64,000 nucleotides of DNA from Flavobacterium aquatile LMG 4008 = ATCC 11947 (GCF_000757385.1 NZ_JRHH01000005.1:124001-188000); one strand, 5' to 3'. Counted from the stretch's first letter, positions 17,345-26,939 are shown. Made by a program: numbers and translations. The notes: a model not told the origin generated them from the sequence alone.

Positions 17345-20263
17345 ATGAAAAATTTTAAGGGCAATTTATTTTCAATTTTACTTCTTATGATGACATCTAT
17401 TGTGTTCTCACAAGGAAAAATTAGAGGTACTGTTGTAGATAATGAATTAAAAGGTTCTTTACCAGGAGTAAATGTAGTTGTAAAAGGTTCGTCAACTGGC
17501 GCTTCTACTGATATTGATGGTAAATTTATAGTAACTACTACACAAACTACAGGACAAGTTGTTGTTTCTTTTATAGGATACAAATCAATGACTGTAAACT
17601 TCTCTGTAAAAAACGGTGAAACTGTAGATTTAGGAACAATTACTTTAACGGCAGATTCTAACGAATTGGATGAAGTAGTAGTAAGAAGTAGCGTTATTGA
17701 CGTTGCCAAAGACAGAAAAACTCCTGTAGCCGTTTCAACTATTAGAGCTTCAGAAATTCAACAAAAATTAGGAAATTTAGAGTTTCCAGAAATTTTAGCA
17801 AACACTCCTTCAGTTTATGCGACTAAATCTGGTGGTGGTTTTGGTGATTCAAGAATTAATATTCGTGGATTTGCACAAGAGAATATCGCGGTAATGATCA
17901 ATGGTGTTCCTGTAAACGATATGGAAAACAGTCGTGTTTTTTGGAGCAACTGGGCTGGTTTATCAGATGTAACTTCTGCTATGCAAGTACAAAGAGGTCT
18001 AGGTTCTTCTAAGTTAGCTATTTCTTCTGTAGGAGGAACAATTAACATTATTACTAGAACTGCAGATATGAAAGAAGGTGGGCAAATTTCTGTTGGTCTT
18101 GCAAATGACGATTACTTAAAAACGCAAGCTTCATATTCTACTGGAAAAATGAAAAACGGTTTATCGGCTTCTGTTTTATTTAGCCAAACTCGTGGTGAAG
18201 GTTATGTTGATGGAACTGGATTTGAGGCAGGAAATTATTTTGTTGCACTTGGATATGAAATAAATAAAAAGCATGATGTACAATTAACTTTTACTGGTGC
18301 TCCACAATTTCACGATCAACGTTCTAATGCACCAACAATAAACCAATATTTAAAATATGGAACTGGTGGTGAGCCAAATATTAAATACAATTCAGATTGG
18401 GGTTATTTAAATGGTGAAGAATACAGTTTTAGAACTAATTATTACCACAAACCAGTAGCTTCATTAAACTGGGATTGGAAAATTAACGAAACTACAAAAT
18501 TATCTACAGTTCTTTACGGATCTTGGGGTCGTGGTGGAGGAACAAATGGTACTGGAGCACTAAGAGGAAATCGTTTTTTTAGCGATAACTTAAGAAAACC
18601 AGACGGAACTATTAATGTTGATTTAATTCAAGCATGGAACTCAGGACAACAAGTAACTGTAATCCCAGGAACAGGAGCGCAAGTACCAGGAAGCTACACT
18701 AGAGCTCAGATTGGTGGATTGTATCAAAATTCAAGTTCTTCTTCGAACAATGCAACTAATGGTATTACTCAAATATCATCAATTAATTCTCACAACTGGT
18801 ATGGTGGTGTAATGAATTTAAACAAAAAATTATCGCAAGAATTAACTTTAGACTTTGGTATAGACGCAAGAACTTACAGAGGAATTCACTTCCAAAACGT
18901 GAATGATTTACTTGGTGCTGATGGTTATGCTGATAACACAGACGTAAATAATCCGGGTAGATTTGTGAATTTTGAATATGCTGCTGAACCAAATGGAAAC
19001 CCATTTTATAATACAGACTACCAACAAAAGATAAACTATAACAATGATGGTGTTGTTAGTTGGTATGGTGCTTTTACACAATTGGAGTACTCTAGAAAGA
19101 ACTTAACAGCTTACATCCAAGGTGCAATTTCTCAACAAGGATTTAAAAGAGAAGATTATTTTAAATATTTAACAACTGATCCTTTATACTCTACAGATTT
19201 TGAAAATATTCTTGGAGGAAACGTAAAAGGTGGTGTTAACTACAACATCAATAAAAATCATAACGTATTTGCAAATGCAGGTTATTATTCTAAACAACCA
19301 TTTTTTAATGCAGTTTACATAAACAATGCATCTGTTGTTAATGAGAATTTAACTAATGAAAAAATACTTGGTTTTGAAGCAGGTTACGGATTCCGTTCTT
19401 CTAAATTTAATGCTAACTTAAACTTCTACAGAACTTCTTGGAAAGATAGATTCTTAAGAATTACAGCTAATATTGATGAAGACTTAAACAATGCGACACC
19501 AACAATTCCTGGTTCAGCATTTTTATCTGGAATTGAGCAAGTTCATACTGGTTTCGAATTAGATTTCACATACAAGCCAATGAGAATCTTAACAATCAAT
19601 GGTATGGCTTCTATGGGTAATTGGAAATATGGTAGCGATGTCACTGCAAATTATCAAGACGAAAATAGTCAAGTAATTACAAATCCTTCTGGTGAAGTAT
19701 TTACAGAAACATTATATTTAGATGGATTAAAAGTTGGTGATGCTGCTCAAACAACTGCAAGTATTGGAGCTTCTTTAGAAGTGGTTAGAAATGTAAAAAT
19801 TGATGGTAACTATAGATATATTGATAATTTATATGCAAGTATTTCTCCAGAAAATTTTAGAACTGAAGCAGCGAACAAAGCTGGATCACTAGAATTACCT
19901 TCATACGGTTTAATGGATGCTGGTTTTTCATATAAAATGATGGTAGGAAAAGATAATACTAATTCAGTTAACTTTAGATTAAACATCAATAACGTATTAG
20001 ATAAAACATATATTGCAGAATCTAGAACTAATCAATTTGCAGCTACTCAAGCAGAATTTGATGGAAATACCGGAAATGGTTTAATCAATCCTTCAGGAAG
20101 TCAAACTAGTTCGTCTAATTTCTTAAAAGGTAATGGTCCAACTCAATATGCAACTTATCAAGATTATCAAAACAGAGGAGTTTATGATGGTGTTGACACA
20201 AGAAATCAGGTTTTCTTCGGATTTGGTAGAACTTGGAATTTCACATTAAGCTACAACTTCTAA
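17345..20263 (+). CDS. TonB-dependent outer-membrane receptor with CarboxypepD_reg-like domain
   Basis: This ~972-residue outer-membrane active transporter starts at 17345 with a signal peptide ending VFSQ. An N-terminal carboxypeptidase-regulatory-like domain (GKIRGTVVDNELKGSLPGVN) is followed by a plug (PVAVSTIRASEI... RINIRGFAQENIAVMINGVP) and a 22-strand-type barrel ending in the terminal aromatic FTLSYNF. No SusD-like partner gene follows, unlike in polysaccharide utilisation loci, so iron, cobalamin or peptide uptake are alternatives. The substrate is unknown. A strong terminator follows. Confidence 0.9.
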   Translation: MKNFKGNLFSILLLMMTSIVFSQGKIRGTVVDNELKGSLPGVNVVVKGSSTGASTDIDGKFIVTTTQTTGQVVVSFIGYKSMTVNFSVKNGETVDLGTITLTADSNELDEVVVRSSVIDVAKDRKTPVAVSTIRASEIQQKLGNLEFPEILANTPSVYATKSGGGFGDSRINIRGFAQENIAVMINGVPVNDMENSRVFWSNWAGLSDVTSAMQVQRGLGSSKLAISSVGGTINIITRTADMKEGGQISVGLANDDYLKTQASYSTGKMKNGLSASVLFSQTRGEGYVDGTGFEAGNYFVALGYEINKKHDVQLTFTGAPQFHDQRSNAPTINQYLKYGTGGEPNIKYNSDWGYLNGEEYSFRTNYYHKPVASLNWDWKINETTKLSTVLYGSWGRGGGTNGTGALRGNRFFSDNLRKPDGTINVDLIQAWNSGQQVTVIPGTGAQVPGSYTRAQIGGLYQNSSSSSNNATNGITQISSINSHNWYGGVMNLNKKLSQELTLDFGIDARTYRGIHFQNVNDLLGADGYADNTDVNNPGRFVNFEYAAEPNGNPFYNTDYQQKINYNNDGVVSWYGAFTQLEYSRKNLTAYIQGAISQQGFKREDYFKYLTTDPLYSTDFENILGGNVKGGVNYNINKNHNVFANAGYYSKQPFFNAVYINNASVVNENLTNEKILGFEAGYGFRSSKFNANLNFYRTSWKDRFLRITANIDEDLNNATPTIPGSAFLSGIEQVHTGFELDFTYKPMRILTINGMASMGNWKYGSDVTANYQDENSQVITNPSGEVFTETLYLDGLKVGDAAQTTASIGASLEVVRNVKIDGNYRYIDNLYASISPENFRTEAANKAGSLELPSYGLMDAGFSYKMMVGKDNTNSVNFRLNINNVLDKTYIAESRTNQFAATQAEFDGNTGNGLINPSGSQTSSSNFLKGNGPTQYATYQDYQNRGVYDGVDTRNQVFFGFGRTWNFTLSYNF

Positions 20264-20290
20264 GATAAACACAAATTAAAAAATAATTTG

Positions 20291-20330
20291 AAAACGGCAT
20301 TCTTAACAAAAGGATGCCGTTTTTTTTATT
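20291..20330 (+). terminator. Terminator after the TonB receptor gene
   Basis: AAAACGGCATTCTT pairs with AAGGATGCCGTTTT (one T-G wobble) around a four-base loop, followed by eight or more T. Confidence 0.85.
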
Positions 20331-20369
20331 CTTTTTCTTATATTTGTTAAAACAAAAATTAAATTTCCT

Positions 20370-20795
20370 ATGGATTATAACTTCATTCAAAAATTTCATT
20401 CGGGTTGGGCCTATTTAGCTCTTTTACTATTAGTTGTAGCTGTTGTTAACTCGCTTATCGGAATGACTTCTAAAAAAGAATTTACTGCAAAAGATAGAAA
20501 AATAGCATTATTCGGATTAATCGCAACACATATTCAACTTGTCGTTGGATTAATTTTATACTTCGTTTCTCCTCTTGGAAAAGCCAGTTTAGGAAACATG
20601 AAAGATGCCGCTTTACGATTAACTTCATTAGAACATCCACTTATAAATATAATTGCAATAGTTTTAATTACAGTTGGTTGGTCTAGACATAAAAAGTTAG
20701 CTACAAGCGAAGCTAAATTCAAATCAATAACTGTATTTTACGGACTAGGATTAGTGCTAATTCTTGCAAGAATTCCGTGGAAATTGTGGTTGTAA
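20370..20795 (+). CDS. Four-segment integral membrane protein, cytochrome b-like
   Basis: This 141-residue protein has four hydrophobic helices (residues ~14-31, ~46-64, ~88-103 and ~121-138). Histidines lie near the membrane in FHSGWAY, ATHIQLVVGL and EHPLINI, an arrangement reminiscent of haem-binding helices. Flavobacterial homologues are often labelled cytochrome b, but I cannot verify haem binding from sequence. It stands alone between two terminators and has no functional context. Confidence 0.65.
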   Translation: MDYNFIQKFHSGWAYLALLLLVVAVVNSLIGMTSKKEFTAKDRKIALFGLIATHIQLVVGLILYFVSPLGKASLGNMKDAALRLTSLEHPLINIIAIVLITVGWSRHKKLATSEAKFKSITVFYGLGLVLILARIPWKLWL

Positions 20796-20805
20796 AAAAA
20801 TAAAA

Positions 20806-20832
20806 AGTAAGTCCTGAAAAGGACTTTTTTTA
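20806..20832 (+). terminator. Terminator after the four-helix membrane protein
   Basis: AAGTCCT and AGGACTT flank a GAAA tetraloop and are followed by a run of T, 10-40 bases after the stop. Confidence 0.75.
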
Positions 20833-20932
20833 GCGATTTTAAATTAATTTCAAGTAGGTTAAACTAATTCTACAAAATAAAAACGATTAAGGCATAGTCT
20901 TTGTTTTAATGATAATGCAAAAAATTTTAATT

Positions 20933-21442
20933 ATGCAAAAATCAAAATTAAGTATTCTTGTCATGTCAATAATTGCGCTTTTTACATACAGCTTTACTGT
21001 AAATAGTGCTATTGAAAAAAAACAAGAACCAAAGAATAAACAAGAAGTAAAAAAGAATCAAGACACGGTTAAAAAATCAAAATTTACAACCGATTTGAAT
21101 CAACAAATAGACAGTGTAATTGCCTATCAAGGAAAATTCAAACCTTATAAAAAGAACGCTCATGCATCTTATTATGCCGATAGATTTCACAATAAAAGAA
21201 CGGCAAGCGGTAAGGTCTACAACATGAATAAATTAACTGCTGCTCACAAAAAACTACCCTTTGGAACCATTGTAAAAGTTACAAATGAAACCAATGGTAA
21301 ATCAGTTTTTGTTGAAATTACAGATCGTGGTCCATTTGTAAAAGGTAGAGAAATTGACCTTTCTAAAAAGGCCTTTTTTGAAATCGCTGGAAACAGAAAT
21401 TCTGGAAAAGTAAATGTAACGCTCGAAATTTTACAAAAATAA
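20933..21442 (+). CDS. RlpA-like double-psi beta-barrel protein
   Basis: This ~169-residue exported protein starts [17 protein letters not shown]; the frame offers an ATG 24 bases earlier but this start gives a cleaner signal peptide. A lysine/glutamine-rich linker precedes a C-terminal DPBB domain with [31 protein letters not shown], and [20 protein letters not shown]. In RlpA this barrel cuts naked glycan strands at septa; the SPOR domain of E. coli RlpA is absent. The stop is immediately followed, with no gap, by the stop of the convergent CYTH gene. Confidence 0.85.
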   Translation: MQKSKLSILVMSIIALFTYSFTVNSAIEKKQEPKNKQEVKKNQDTVKKSKFTTDLNQQIDSVIAYQGKFKPYKKNAHASYYADRFHNKRTASGKVYNMNKLTAAHKKLPFGTIVKVTNETNGKSVFVEITDRGPFVKGREIDLSKKAFFEIAGNRNSGKVNVTLEILQK

Positions 21443-21910
21443 TTACCAGTATTTAAAAGGATTCAAACTAATATAAGAATTATAATATCGTTCATCATTG
21501 GTTACTTCATTTCCCAACCAATGCGGCTTTTCTATAGATTCGTTTTCGTCTTCAAGTTCGATCTCAGCAATAATTAATCCATTATTATCTCCATGAAATT
21601 CATCAATTTCAATGGTATGATTTCCCGATTTTACTTCATATCTCGTTTTTTCAATTACACCTTTCTCGCACAATTTTAAAAGCTGTTTTGCTTCAAAAAC
21701 ATCAATTTCTTTTTCCCATTCAAATCTAGAAATACCACTTTCATTTCCTATTCCTTTTATCGTTAAATAGCCTTTAGTTCCTTTTATTCTAATGCGTACA
21801 GTTCGTTCAGGATTAGATGATAAATAACCTTGAGCAATTTCATTTTTTGCAAAATAGTCGTTTTTAAAATCTAAAGATGTAACTAAATATTTACGTTCTA
21901 TTTCAATCAT
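21443..21910 (-). CDS. CYTH domain protein, probable inorganic or thiamine triphosphatase
   Basis: This 155-residue single-domain CYTH protein begins with the hallmark ExExK motif (MIEIERKYLV). Further charged tunnel residues follow: RTVRIRIKGTKGYLTIKG, WEKEI, KTRYEV, IEIDEFHGDNNGLIIAEIELE. Bacterial proteins of this size, without a CHAD domain, are generally triphosphatases acting on inorganic triphosphate or ThTP with Mg or Mn; some relatives are class IV adenylate cyclases. The exact substrate is open. It converges with the RlpA-like gene with zero spacing. Confidence 0.87.
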   Translation of the reverse strand: MIEIERKYLVTSLDFKNDYFAKNEIAQGYLSSNPERTVRIRIKGTKGYLTIKGIGNESGISRFEWEKEIDVFEAKQLLKLCEKGVIEKTRYEVKSGNHTIEIDEFHGDNNGLIIAEIELEDENESIEKPHWLGNEVTNDERYYNSYISLNPFKYW

Positions 21911-21957
21911 TTTTTATAAAAATTTGATGTTATTTTAGGAGCAAGTTAGTACAATTC

Positions 21958-21965
21958 TAACTTTG
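21958..21965 (+). promoter_or_regulatory. Putative -7 element upstream of the Gcr-type gene
   Basis: TAACTTTG fits the TAnnTTTG consensus, 36 bases before the ATG at 22001. Confidence 0.4.
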
Positions 21966-22000
21966 AAATTGTATTTTTACAATATTAATAAAATCTCTAA

Positions 22001-24028
22001 ATGAATTTACGCCATAAATTTAAAGTTCCCATGTCGCTTGAAAAGTTATTTGATAATTATTTTTCAAATAATGCTATTCCGTCTGGTGATGAACTTTACT
22101 TTTTGGTAGACTTAATTCATTTGTTCAGACCAAAACATCCAAAAAAAGTTGCTGTTGTTTCTATTTCAAAATTACTTCTTTTTCTAGAACAAAATCCCAA
22201 TCAGAAACTACTTTTTCAACATTACATTTACAATTTATTACAAAATAGAAAATTTAGTAATTTCCTTTCGGATGCAGGAATTCTTCAAAATCCAGAATTT
22301 ATTTATGAAGTTAAAAAGCGAATTATTGCCAAATTTTTACCTTTTCAGCCACAAAGTGATACGTTAGAATTCGTTTTAAATCAGGTCTTTTACCGAAGTT
22401 CCGATACTATTTGGATTAATAAAATACCATTAATAGAACTTGACACATTATTTGATTTATTATTCTTCACCGATTTACATTCGTCTGTAGCAGAAAAATC
22501 GCCTTTGTCTGAATTAATGAATACCATTGGATTGCTTTCGCAAAGAATGAGCGGTCGTGCCATGGATACCGAAGTTCTTATGATGACGCCCGAGTACGAA
22601 GGACTTGAAAGTCCGTTTGTAGCATTTGAAAATGAATTACATGCCATTTTTTCAGACATAAAGTTGGGTGAAGCACATCACATAAATTCTGACGATGAAC
22701 ATTATAAACAAGTTTTAGTGCTACACAAACAGTGCGAAGAATATGTTGACAAAGCTTTTAGCAACAGCTCTAAATTTGGAATTTCAATAAGAGTAAATCA
22801 AAGTTTGTTGCGAATTAGACAACAATTACATCGACTTAAAATTTTGATACCACTTTTGGTTGTAAATAATATAAACGATAGACGAAGTAATTCTATTCAG
22901 TTGGCATTAAAACTAATAAAATTCAATTGTTATAAAAATAACGTCCGACAATTAATAGGCGAAAGCACGCAACTATTATCCTATGAGATAACGCAACATA
23001 CTGCAAAAACAGGCGAACATTATATTACAGAATCTAAAAGCGAATATTTCTCTATGCTTAAAGCGTCGTCTGGTGGCGGATTGATCGTTGGAATTCTGTG
23101 TGTAATTAAATTGCTATTGTCATCGGTTGAAACTAGTAATTTTAATCACGCCGTTTTATACAGTTTAAATTATGCGCTCGGCTTTATTGCTATTTATTTA
23201 CTTGGATTTACATTAGCGACAAAACAGCCAGCAATGACTGCCGCAACAATAACTTCGGCATTAGAATCTGGGATGAAAAAAAGAAATAAACATGAACACA
23301 AACACATTTCATTTGCACGATTATTTGCACGGTTGTTTCGTTCGCAATTTATCGCTTTCATTGGAAATGTTTTTATCGCTTTTCCGGTTTCTATGTTGAT
23401 AATTTGGTTAGTTGATATCACTTTCGATGTAAACATTGCTTTCGTAAAATCGGGTAAATTATTAAATGATTTAAATCCAATTAGTTCTGCTGCGATTTTT
23501 CATGCTTCAATTGCTGGAGTATTCCTCTTTTTATCCGGAATTATTTCTGGAAATGTTTCTAATAAAAGTAAGCATAATCAATTGTTTTATAGAATTCAGG
23601 AACATCCAATTCTTAAAATGAGTTTTGGCAAAAAGAAAACCACTGCAATCGCCAATTGGTTCGAAAGAAATTGGGCTGGAGTTGTTTCCAACGGTTGGTT
23701 TGGAGTTTTTCTTGGAAGTACGGCTTCTTTGGGATTGTTTCTCGGATTAAATTTAGACATTCGACACATTACTTTTGCCAGCGGAAACTTTGCTTTAGGA
23801 TTATACGGTCAGAACTTTTTCGTTACCGGATGGACAATTTTCTGGGCCATTCTTGGCATCGGAATTATTGGATTTATGAATTTTATAGTTAGTTTTTTAT
23901 TATCTTTAGGTTTGGCTTTTAGATCTAGAAATATTCCAATATCGGAGTTTGCATTACTTACAAAATCAATTTGGTTCTATTTTAAGTCACATCCAACATC
24001 ATTTTTCTTTCCTGTTAAAGACAAGTAA
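22001..24028 (+). CDS. Gcr-type protein labelled site-specific recombinase; multi-pass membrane protein
   Basis: This 675-residue protein resembles the family named after Neisseria Gcr (SpecificRecomb). Its central KTGEHYITESKSEYFSMLKAS motif precedes a C-terminal half with six or seven hydrophobic helices (GGGLIVGILCVIKLLL; YALGFIAIYLLGFTL; FIAFPVSMLIIWLVD; SIAGVFLFLSGIIS; GVFLGSTASLGLFLGL; IFWAILGIGIIGFMNF). The N-terminal ~340 residues are soluble and helical. I see none of the catalytic residues of tyrosine or serine recombinases, so the historical name is probably misleading and the function unknown. dinB follows eight bases after the stop. Confidence 0.75.
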   Translation: MNLRHKFKVPMSLEKLFDNYFSNNAIPSGDELYFLVDLIHLFRPKHPKKVAVVSISKLLLFLEQNPNQKLLFQHYIYNLLQNRKFSNFLSDAGILQNPEFIYEVKKRIIAKFLPFQPQSDTLEFVLNQVFYRSSDTIWINKIPLIELDTLFDLLFFTDLHSSVAEKSPLSELMNTIGLLSQRMSGRAMDTEVLMMTPEYEGLESPFVAFENELHAIFSDIKLGEAHHINSDDEHYKQVLVLHKQCEEYVDKAFSNSSKFGISIRVNQSLLRIRQQLHRLKILIPLLVVNNINDRRSNSIQLALKLIKFNCYKNNVRQLIGESTQLLSYEITQHTAKTGEHYITESKSEYFSMLKASSGGGLIVGILCVIKLLLSSVETSNFNHAVLYSLNYALGFIAIYLLGFTLATKQPAMTAATITSALESGMKKRNKHEHKHISFARLFARLFRSQFIAFIGNVFIAFPVSMLIIWLVDITFDVNIAFVKSGKLLNDLNPISSAAIFHASIAGVFLFLSGIISGNVSNKSKHNQLFYRIQEHPILKMSFGKKKTTAIANWFERNWAGVVSNGWFGVFLGSTASLGLFLGLNLDIRHITFASGNFALGLYGQNFFVTGWTIFWAILGIGIIGFMNFIVSFLLSLGLAFRSRNIPISEFALLTKSIWFYFKSHPTSFFFPVKDK

Positions 24029-24035
24029 TTGCATT

Positions 24036-25118
24036 ATGGAAACCGAGGTTGTTTATCGAAAAATAATTCATGTAGATATGGATGCTTTTTATGCTTCGGT
24101 TGAGCAAATGGACAATCCTGAACTTAAAGGAAAGCCACTTGCGGTTGGCGGAAGTGAAATTCGTGGAGTAGTTTCTGCAGCAAGTTATGAAGCTCGAAAA
24201 TTTGGCGTAAGAAGTGCGATGAGCGGTGTTCAAGCAGCAAAAAATTGTCCCGATTTGATATTTGTCCGACCAAGATTTGATCGCTACAAGGAAATTTCGA
24301 AACAAATTAGAAAAATATTCCTCGATTACACCGATTTAGTTGAACCACTTTCGCTCGATGAAGCCTATCTTGATGTAACTCAAAACAAAAAAGGAAATCC
24401 GAGTGCGACTTTAATCGCTCAAGAAATCAGACAACGAATTTTTAATGAAGTTGGATTAACAGCATCGGCTGGAATTTCGGTCAATAAATTTGTTGCCAAA
24501 ATTGCCTCTGATTATAACAAACCCAACGGACAAAAAACAGTTAATCCTAACGAAGTTGAAGCTTTTTTAGAACAATTAGACATCAAAAAATTCTACGGAA
24601 TTGGAAAAGTTACCAAAGAGAAAATGTACCAACACGGCATTTTCACTGGAAAAGATTTGAAATCAAAAACTAAAGAATATCTAGAACAACATTTTGGAAA
24701 AAGTGGCGGATTTTACTACAATATCGTTCGAGGAAATCATTACAGCGAAGTAAAACCTAATAGAGTTTCTAAATCGGTTGCGGCCGAACATACGTTTAAC
24801 GAAAATTTGACGTCCGAAATTTTTATGTTAGACAAACTAGAACGAATAGCATCGGAACTTGAAAACAGATTAAAACGCTACAATATATCTGGGAAAACGG
24901 TTACTTTAAAAATAAAATACAGCGATTTTACAACCCAAACTAGAAGTAAAACCTTGCCGTATTTCATTGCCGATAAAGGACTGCTGTTTGAAACTGCAAA
25001 AGAATTATTGTATCAAGAACGAATGAAAGAATCGGTTAGACTTTTAGGTATTTCCTTAAATAATTTAAATACTGAAGTCAAGAAAACAGTGGTTGTGCAA
25101 TTGCGATTTGAGTTTTAA
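24036..25118 (+). CDS. dinB: DNA polymerase IV (Y-family)
   Basis: DinB is a translesion DNA polymerase, about 360 residues from the chosen ATG. Palm-domain metal ligands are in HVDMDAFYASVEQ (residues ~17-29) and LSLDEAYLDVT, with SAGISVNKFVAKIASDYNKPNGQ after them. Helix-hairpin-helix thumb residues (FYGIGKVTKEKMYQHGI) and a little-finger domain (VKPNRVSKSVAAEHTF) follow. A longer frame begins at 23949 but overlaps the upstream gene and adds an unrelated extension. No C-terminal beta-clamp motif was picked out, and no LexA box was sought systematically. Confidence 0.94.
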   Translation: METEVVYRKIIHVDMDAFYASVEQMDNPELKGKPLAVGGSEIRGVVSAASYEARKFGVRSAMSGVQAAKNCPDLIFVRPRFDRYKEISKQIRKIFLDYTDLVEPLSLDEAYLDVTQNKKGNPSATLIAQEIRQRIFNEVGLTASAGISVNKFVAKIASDYNKPNGQKTVNPNEVEAFLEQLDIKKFYGIGKVTKEKMYQHGIFTGKDLKSKTKEYLEQHFGKSGGFYYNIVRGNHYSEVKPNRVSKSVAAEHTFNENLTSEIFMLDKLERIASELENRLKRYNISGKTVTLKIKYSDFTTQTRSKTLPYFIADKGLLFETAKELLYQERMKESVRLLGISLNNLNTEVKKTVVVQLRFEF

Positions 25119-25174
25119 TCACTTCAACAAAAGTTAAACTTTAGCTGTAAATGAAACACTTAGAGAAATCCTTA

Positions 25175-25182
25175 TATATTTG
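25175..25182 (+). promoter_or_regulatory. Putative -7 element of the PAS gene
   Basis: TATATTTG fits TAnnTTTG and lies 18 bases before the ATG at 25200. Confidence 0.45.
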
Positions 25183-25199
25183 CTTCAAATTTTAGAATT

Positions 25200-25715
25200 A
25201 TGGAATTTAAAGAATATGAAAAGGCAATTGCAAGATATCATAACAATATGACTTTGATGAGTTTACCATTAAACTCTTGGAGTTTTTACACTTCATTTTT
25301 TGGTAAAATTAGAAATTCGGTTGGTGATACAAGTTTATTAGAAACGATAGTCGCACAAAATAAATGGAAAACTACTTGGTCTTTTAACGAACAATTGCAA
25401 GACGATACGGTAATTGTTGTTACAGATGCCAATTTAAAAATAGTTTTCGCTTCAAAAAATATTATAGAAATGAACGGTTATGTTCCCGAAGAAGTTATTG
25501 GAAATTCACCAAAAATGTTCCAAGGAAAACTTACTAACGATAAGATTTCAAGAGAAATTAGTATTGCAGTTAAAGAACAAAAACCATTTGATAAAGTAAT
25601 TATTAATTATTGTAAAGACGGTTCTATCTACAAATGTCACATTAAAGGTTATCCTGTCTTTAACACAAAAGGCAAACTGACTAACTTCATAGCATTTGAG
25701 AAAATCGCTGCTTAA
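25200..25715 (+). CDS. PAS domain protein, LOV-like but without the flavin cysteine
   Basis: This 171-residue protein has an N-terminal helical part (residues 1-65) and one PAS domain (~66-171). The core VIVVTDANLKIVFASKNIIEMNGYVPEEVIGNSPKMFQGKLT has the layout of LOV domains, but the flavin-binding motif GRNCRFLQG is here GNSPKMFQG, so the photoactive Cys is absent. There is no output domain. It is cytosolic and probably a stand-alone sensor or adaptor. A copy of its last ~10 codons with silent changes lies at 28170-28200. Confidence 0.8.
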   Translation: MEFKEYEKAIARYHNNMTLMSLPLNSWSFYTSFFGKIRNSVGDTSLLETIVAQNKWKTTWSFNEQLQDDTVIVVTDANLKIVFASKNIIEMNGYVPEEVIGNSPKMFQGKLTNDKISREISIAVKEQKPFDKVIINYCKDGSIYKCHIKGYPVFNTKGKLTNFIAFEKIAA

Positions 25716-25784
25716 AAGAAGTTTAAAATACCAAAAATAATCATTGACTTATTGGGTTAAATTATTTTTGTTAATCTATATTTA

Positions 25785-25812
25785 GGTTGCCATTGCAGTG
25801 GCAACCTTTTTT
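25785..25812 (+). terminator. Terminator after the PAS gene
   Basis: GGTTGCCA and TGGCAACC flank a six-base loop and are followed by six T. The T-run touches the stop codon of the convergent lipoprotein gene. Confidence 0.85.
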
Positions 25813-26432
25813 CAAGGAAATACTGTATTTGATATTGTAGCACCATTAAAATCAAATCTTCCATCCTTTATTTCAATTATATCATTGCTGTCAGAAGAAT
25901 TTTTTAAAGTACAATTAAAGGTTCCAGAAACAATAAGTTTAACATTCGGTACTAATTCATAATTAATTATGTTTAATACACCAGAGTTTTCCATTGAACG
26001 ATAATATTGATAACTATTAGTTTCTACATTAAATATTCTGCAATGTATATAAGTATGATTAAACCCATCTATATTGCTTGAACCATTGGATGCATTTATG
26101 GTATAATTATTTACTCCATTTTGATTTAAATTTTGAATATGCAAAAGTAAACTTGCAGTTCTATTACTTTTGTAATCTTTAACTTGAATTTCTGTATATT
26201 CCTGATTACCAGTTGGGTCTCCGTAAATTGTCACAGCATTATCACTTCCTCCAAAAGTACCAGTTCCGTCTCTTGGTATTAGCAGGTTGTCGTTTATACA
26301 ACATCCAAAAGTGTTTGCTCCTGTTGTGGTAACAGCAGGAAGACTGTCTTGGCAAGAACTTCCTTTTTCATCATTAGAGCATGATGTGAGAAATTGCACC
26401 ATAAGTGCTAAAAATAAAATTTGCTTTTTCAT
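25812..26432 (-). CDS. DUF6252-like lipoprotein
   Basis: This 206-residue predicted lipoprotein has signal MKKQILFLALMVQFLTSC with a lipobox cysteine at 18. It shares a pattern with the lipoprotein at 29257-29784: LPAVTTTGANTFGCCIND near the mature N-terminus, IVSGTFNCTL, and the terminal IIEIKDGRFDFN. I relate both to the flavobacterial DUF6252 family, of unknown function. It is the last gene of a minus-strand trio that lies between two copies of the PAS gene's 3' end. An independent function cannot be assigned. Confidence 0.7.
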   Translation of the reverse strand: MKKQILFLALMVQFLTSCSNDEKGSSCQDSLPAVTTTGANTFGCCINDNLLIPRDGTGTFGGSDNAVTIYGDPTGNQEYTEIQVKDYKSNRTASLLLHIQNLNQNGVNNYTINASNGSSNIDGFNHTYIHCRIFNVETNSYQYYRSMENSGVLNIINYELVPNVKLIVSGTFNCTLKNSSDSNDIIEIKDGRFDFNGATISNTVFP

Positions 26433-26450
26433 GTGTGTTTATTTATTATT

Positions 26451-26810
26451 TTAATTTGGACTAGTTGGACTCAAAGGAACGTTTATTTTTGGATTAGCAA
26501 TATAACTGACAACTAATACAGTTAATAACATCGCAGAAGTAAAAACAATAGTTTGCACAACTGAAAACTCCCTTACTTTTAATTTATCAATTTCTGAATT
26601 TTTAATATTCATTTCACTTTTTCCAATTTTAAAAGTACTTATTGAATCATTAAAACTAATTAGCCTTCCTTTGTAATATTTGTTACCTAATTTAACTTTA
26701 TGAATTTTTCCAATTTTTTTGGAAGTTAACTCTTTATCAATTGTTTTATAACTAAAACAGCTTTGAAGTAAGAATGAAACTAAGATAACTAATGCTGTTA
26801 ATTTTTTCAT
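26451..26810 (-). CDS. Small hypothetical lipoprotein with a membrane segment
   Basis: This 119-residue protein has signal MKKLTALVILVSFLLQSC and a lipobox cysteine at 18. A short beta-rich stretch follows (KVKLGNKYYKGRLISFNDSI...FKIGKSEM), then a single hydrophobic helix (VQTIVFTSAMLLTVLVVSYIA, given as two overlapping parts: VQTIVFTSAMLL and LLTVLVVSYIA) and a Pro/Asn tail. A lipid anchor plus a C-terminal helix is unusual. No known family is recognised. It lies 18 bases upstream of the DUF6252-like lipoprotein and is probably co-transcribed. Confidence 0.6.
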   Translation of the reverse strand: MKKLTALVILVSFLLQSCFSYKTIDKELTSKKIGKIHKVKLGNKYYKGRLISFNDSISTFKIGKSEMNIKNSEIDKLKVREFSVVQTIVFTSAMLLTVLVVSYIANPKINVPLSPTSPN

Positions 26811-26939
26811 ATTTATTAATTACTTGTTTTTTTCAATTTTAAATCCAAATCAAATGTAGCTTAACCGCAAAAACAAACGTCCTAAATTATCTAATTTAAA
26901 GAATTTAGGACGTATTTGTAAAATTTAGGACTTTTTTTA

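Noticed and set aside
23949..24035. The 29-residue N-terminal extension of DinB
   Set aside because: It overlaps the upstream gene in another frame and precedes the usual start of the family's palm domain.
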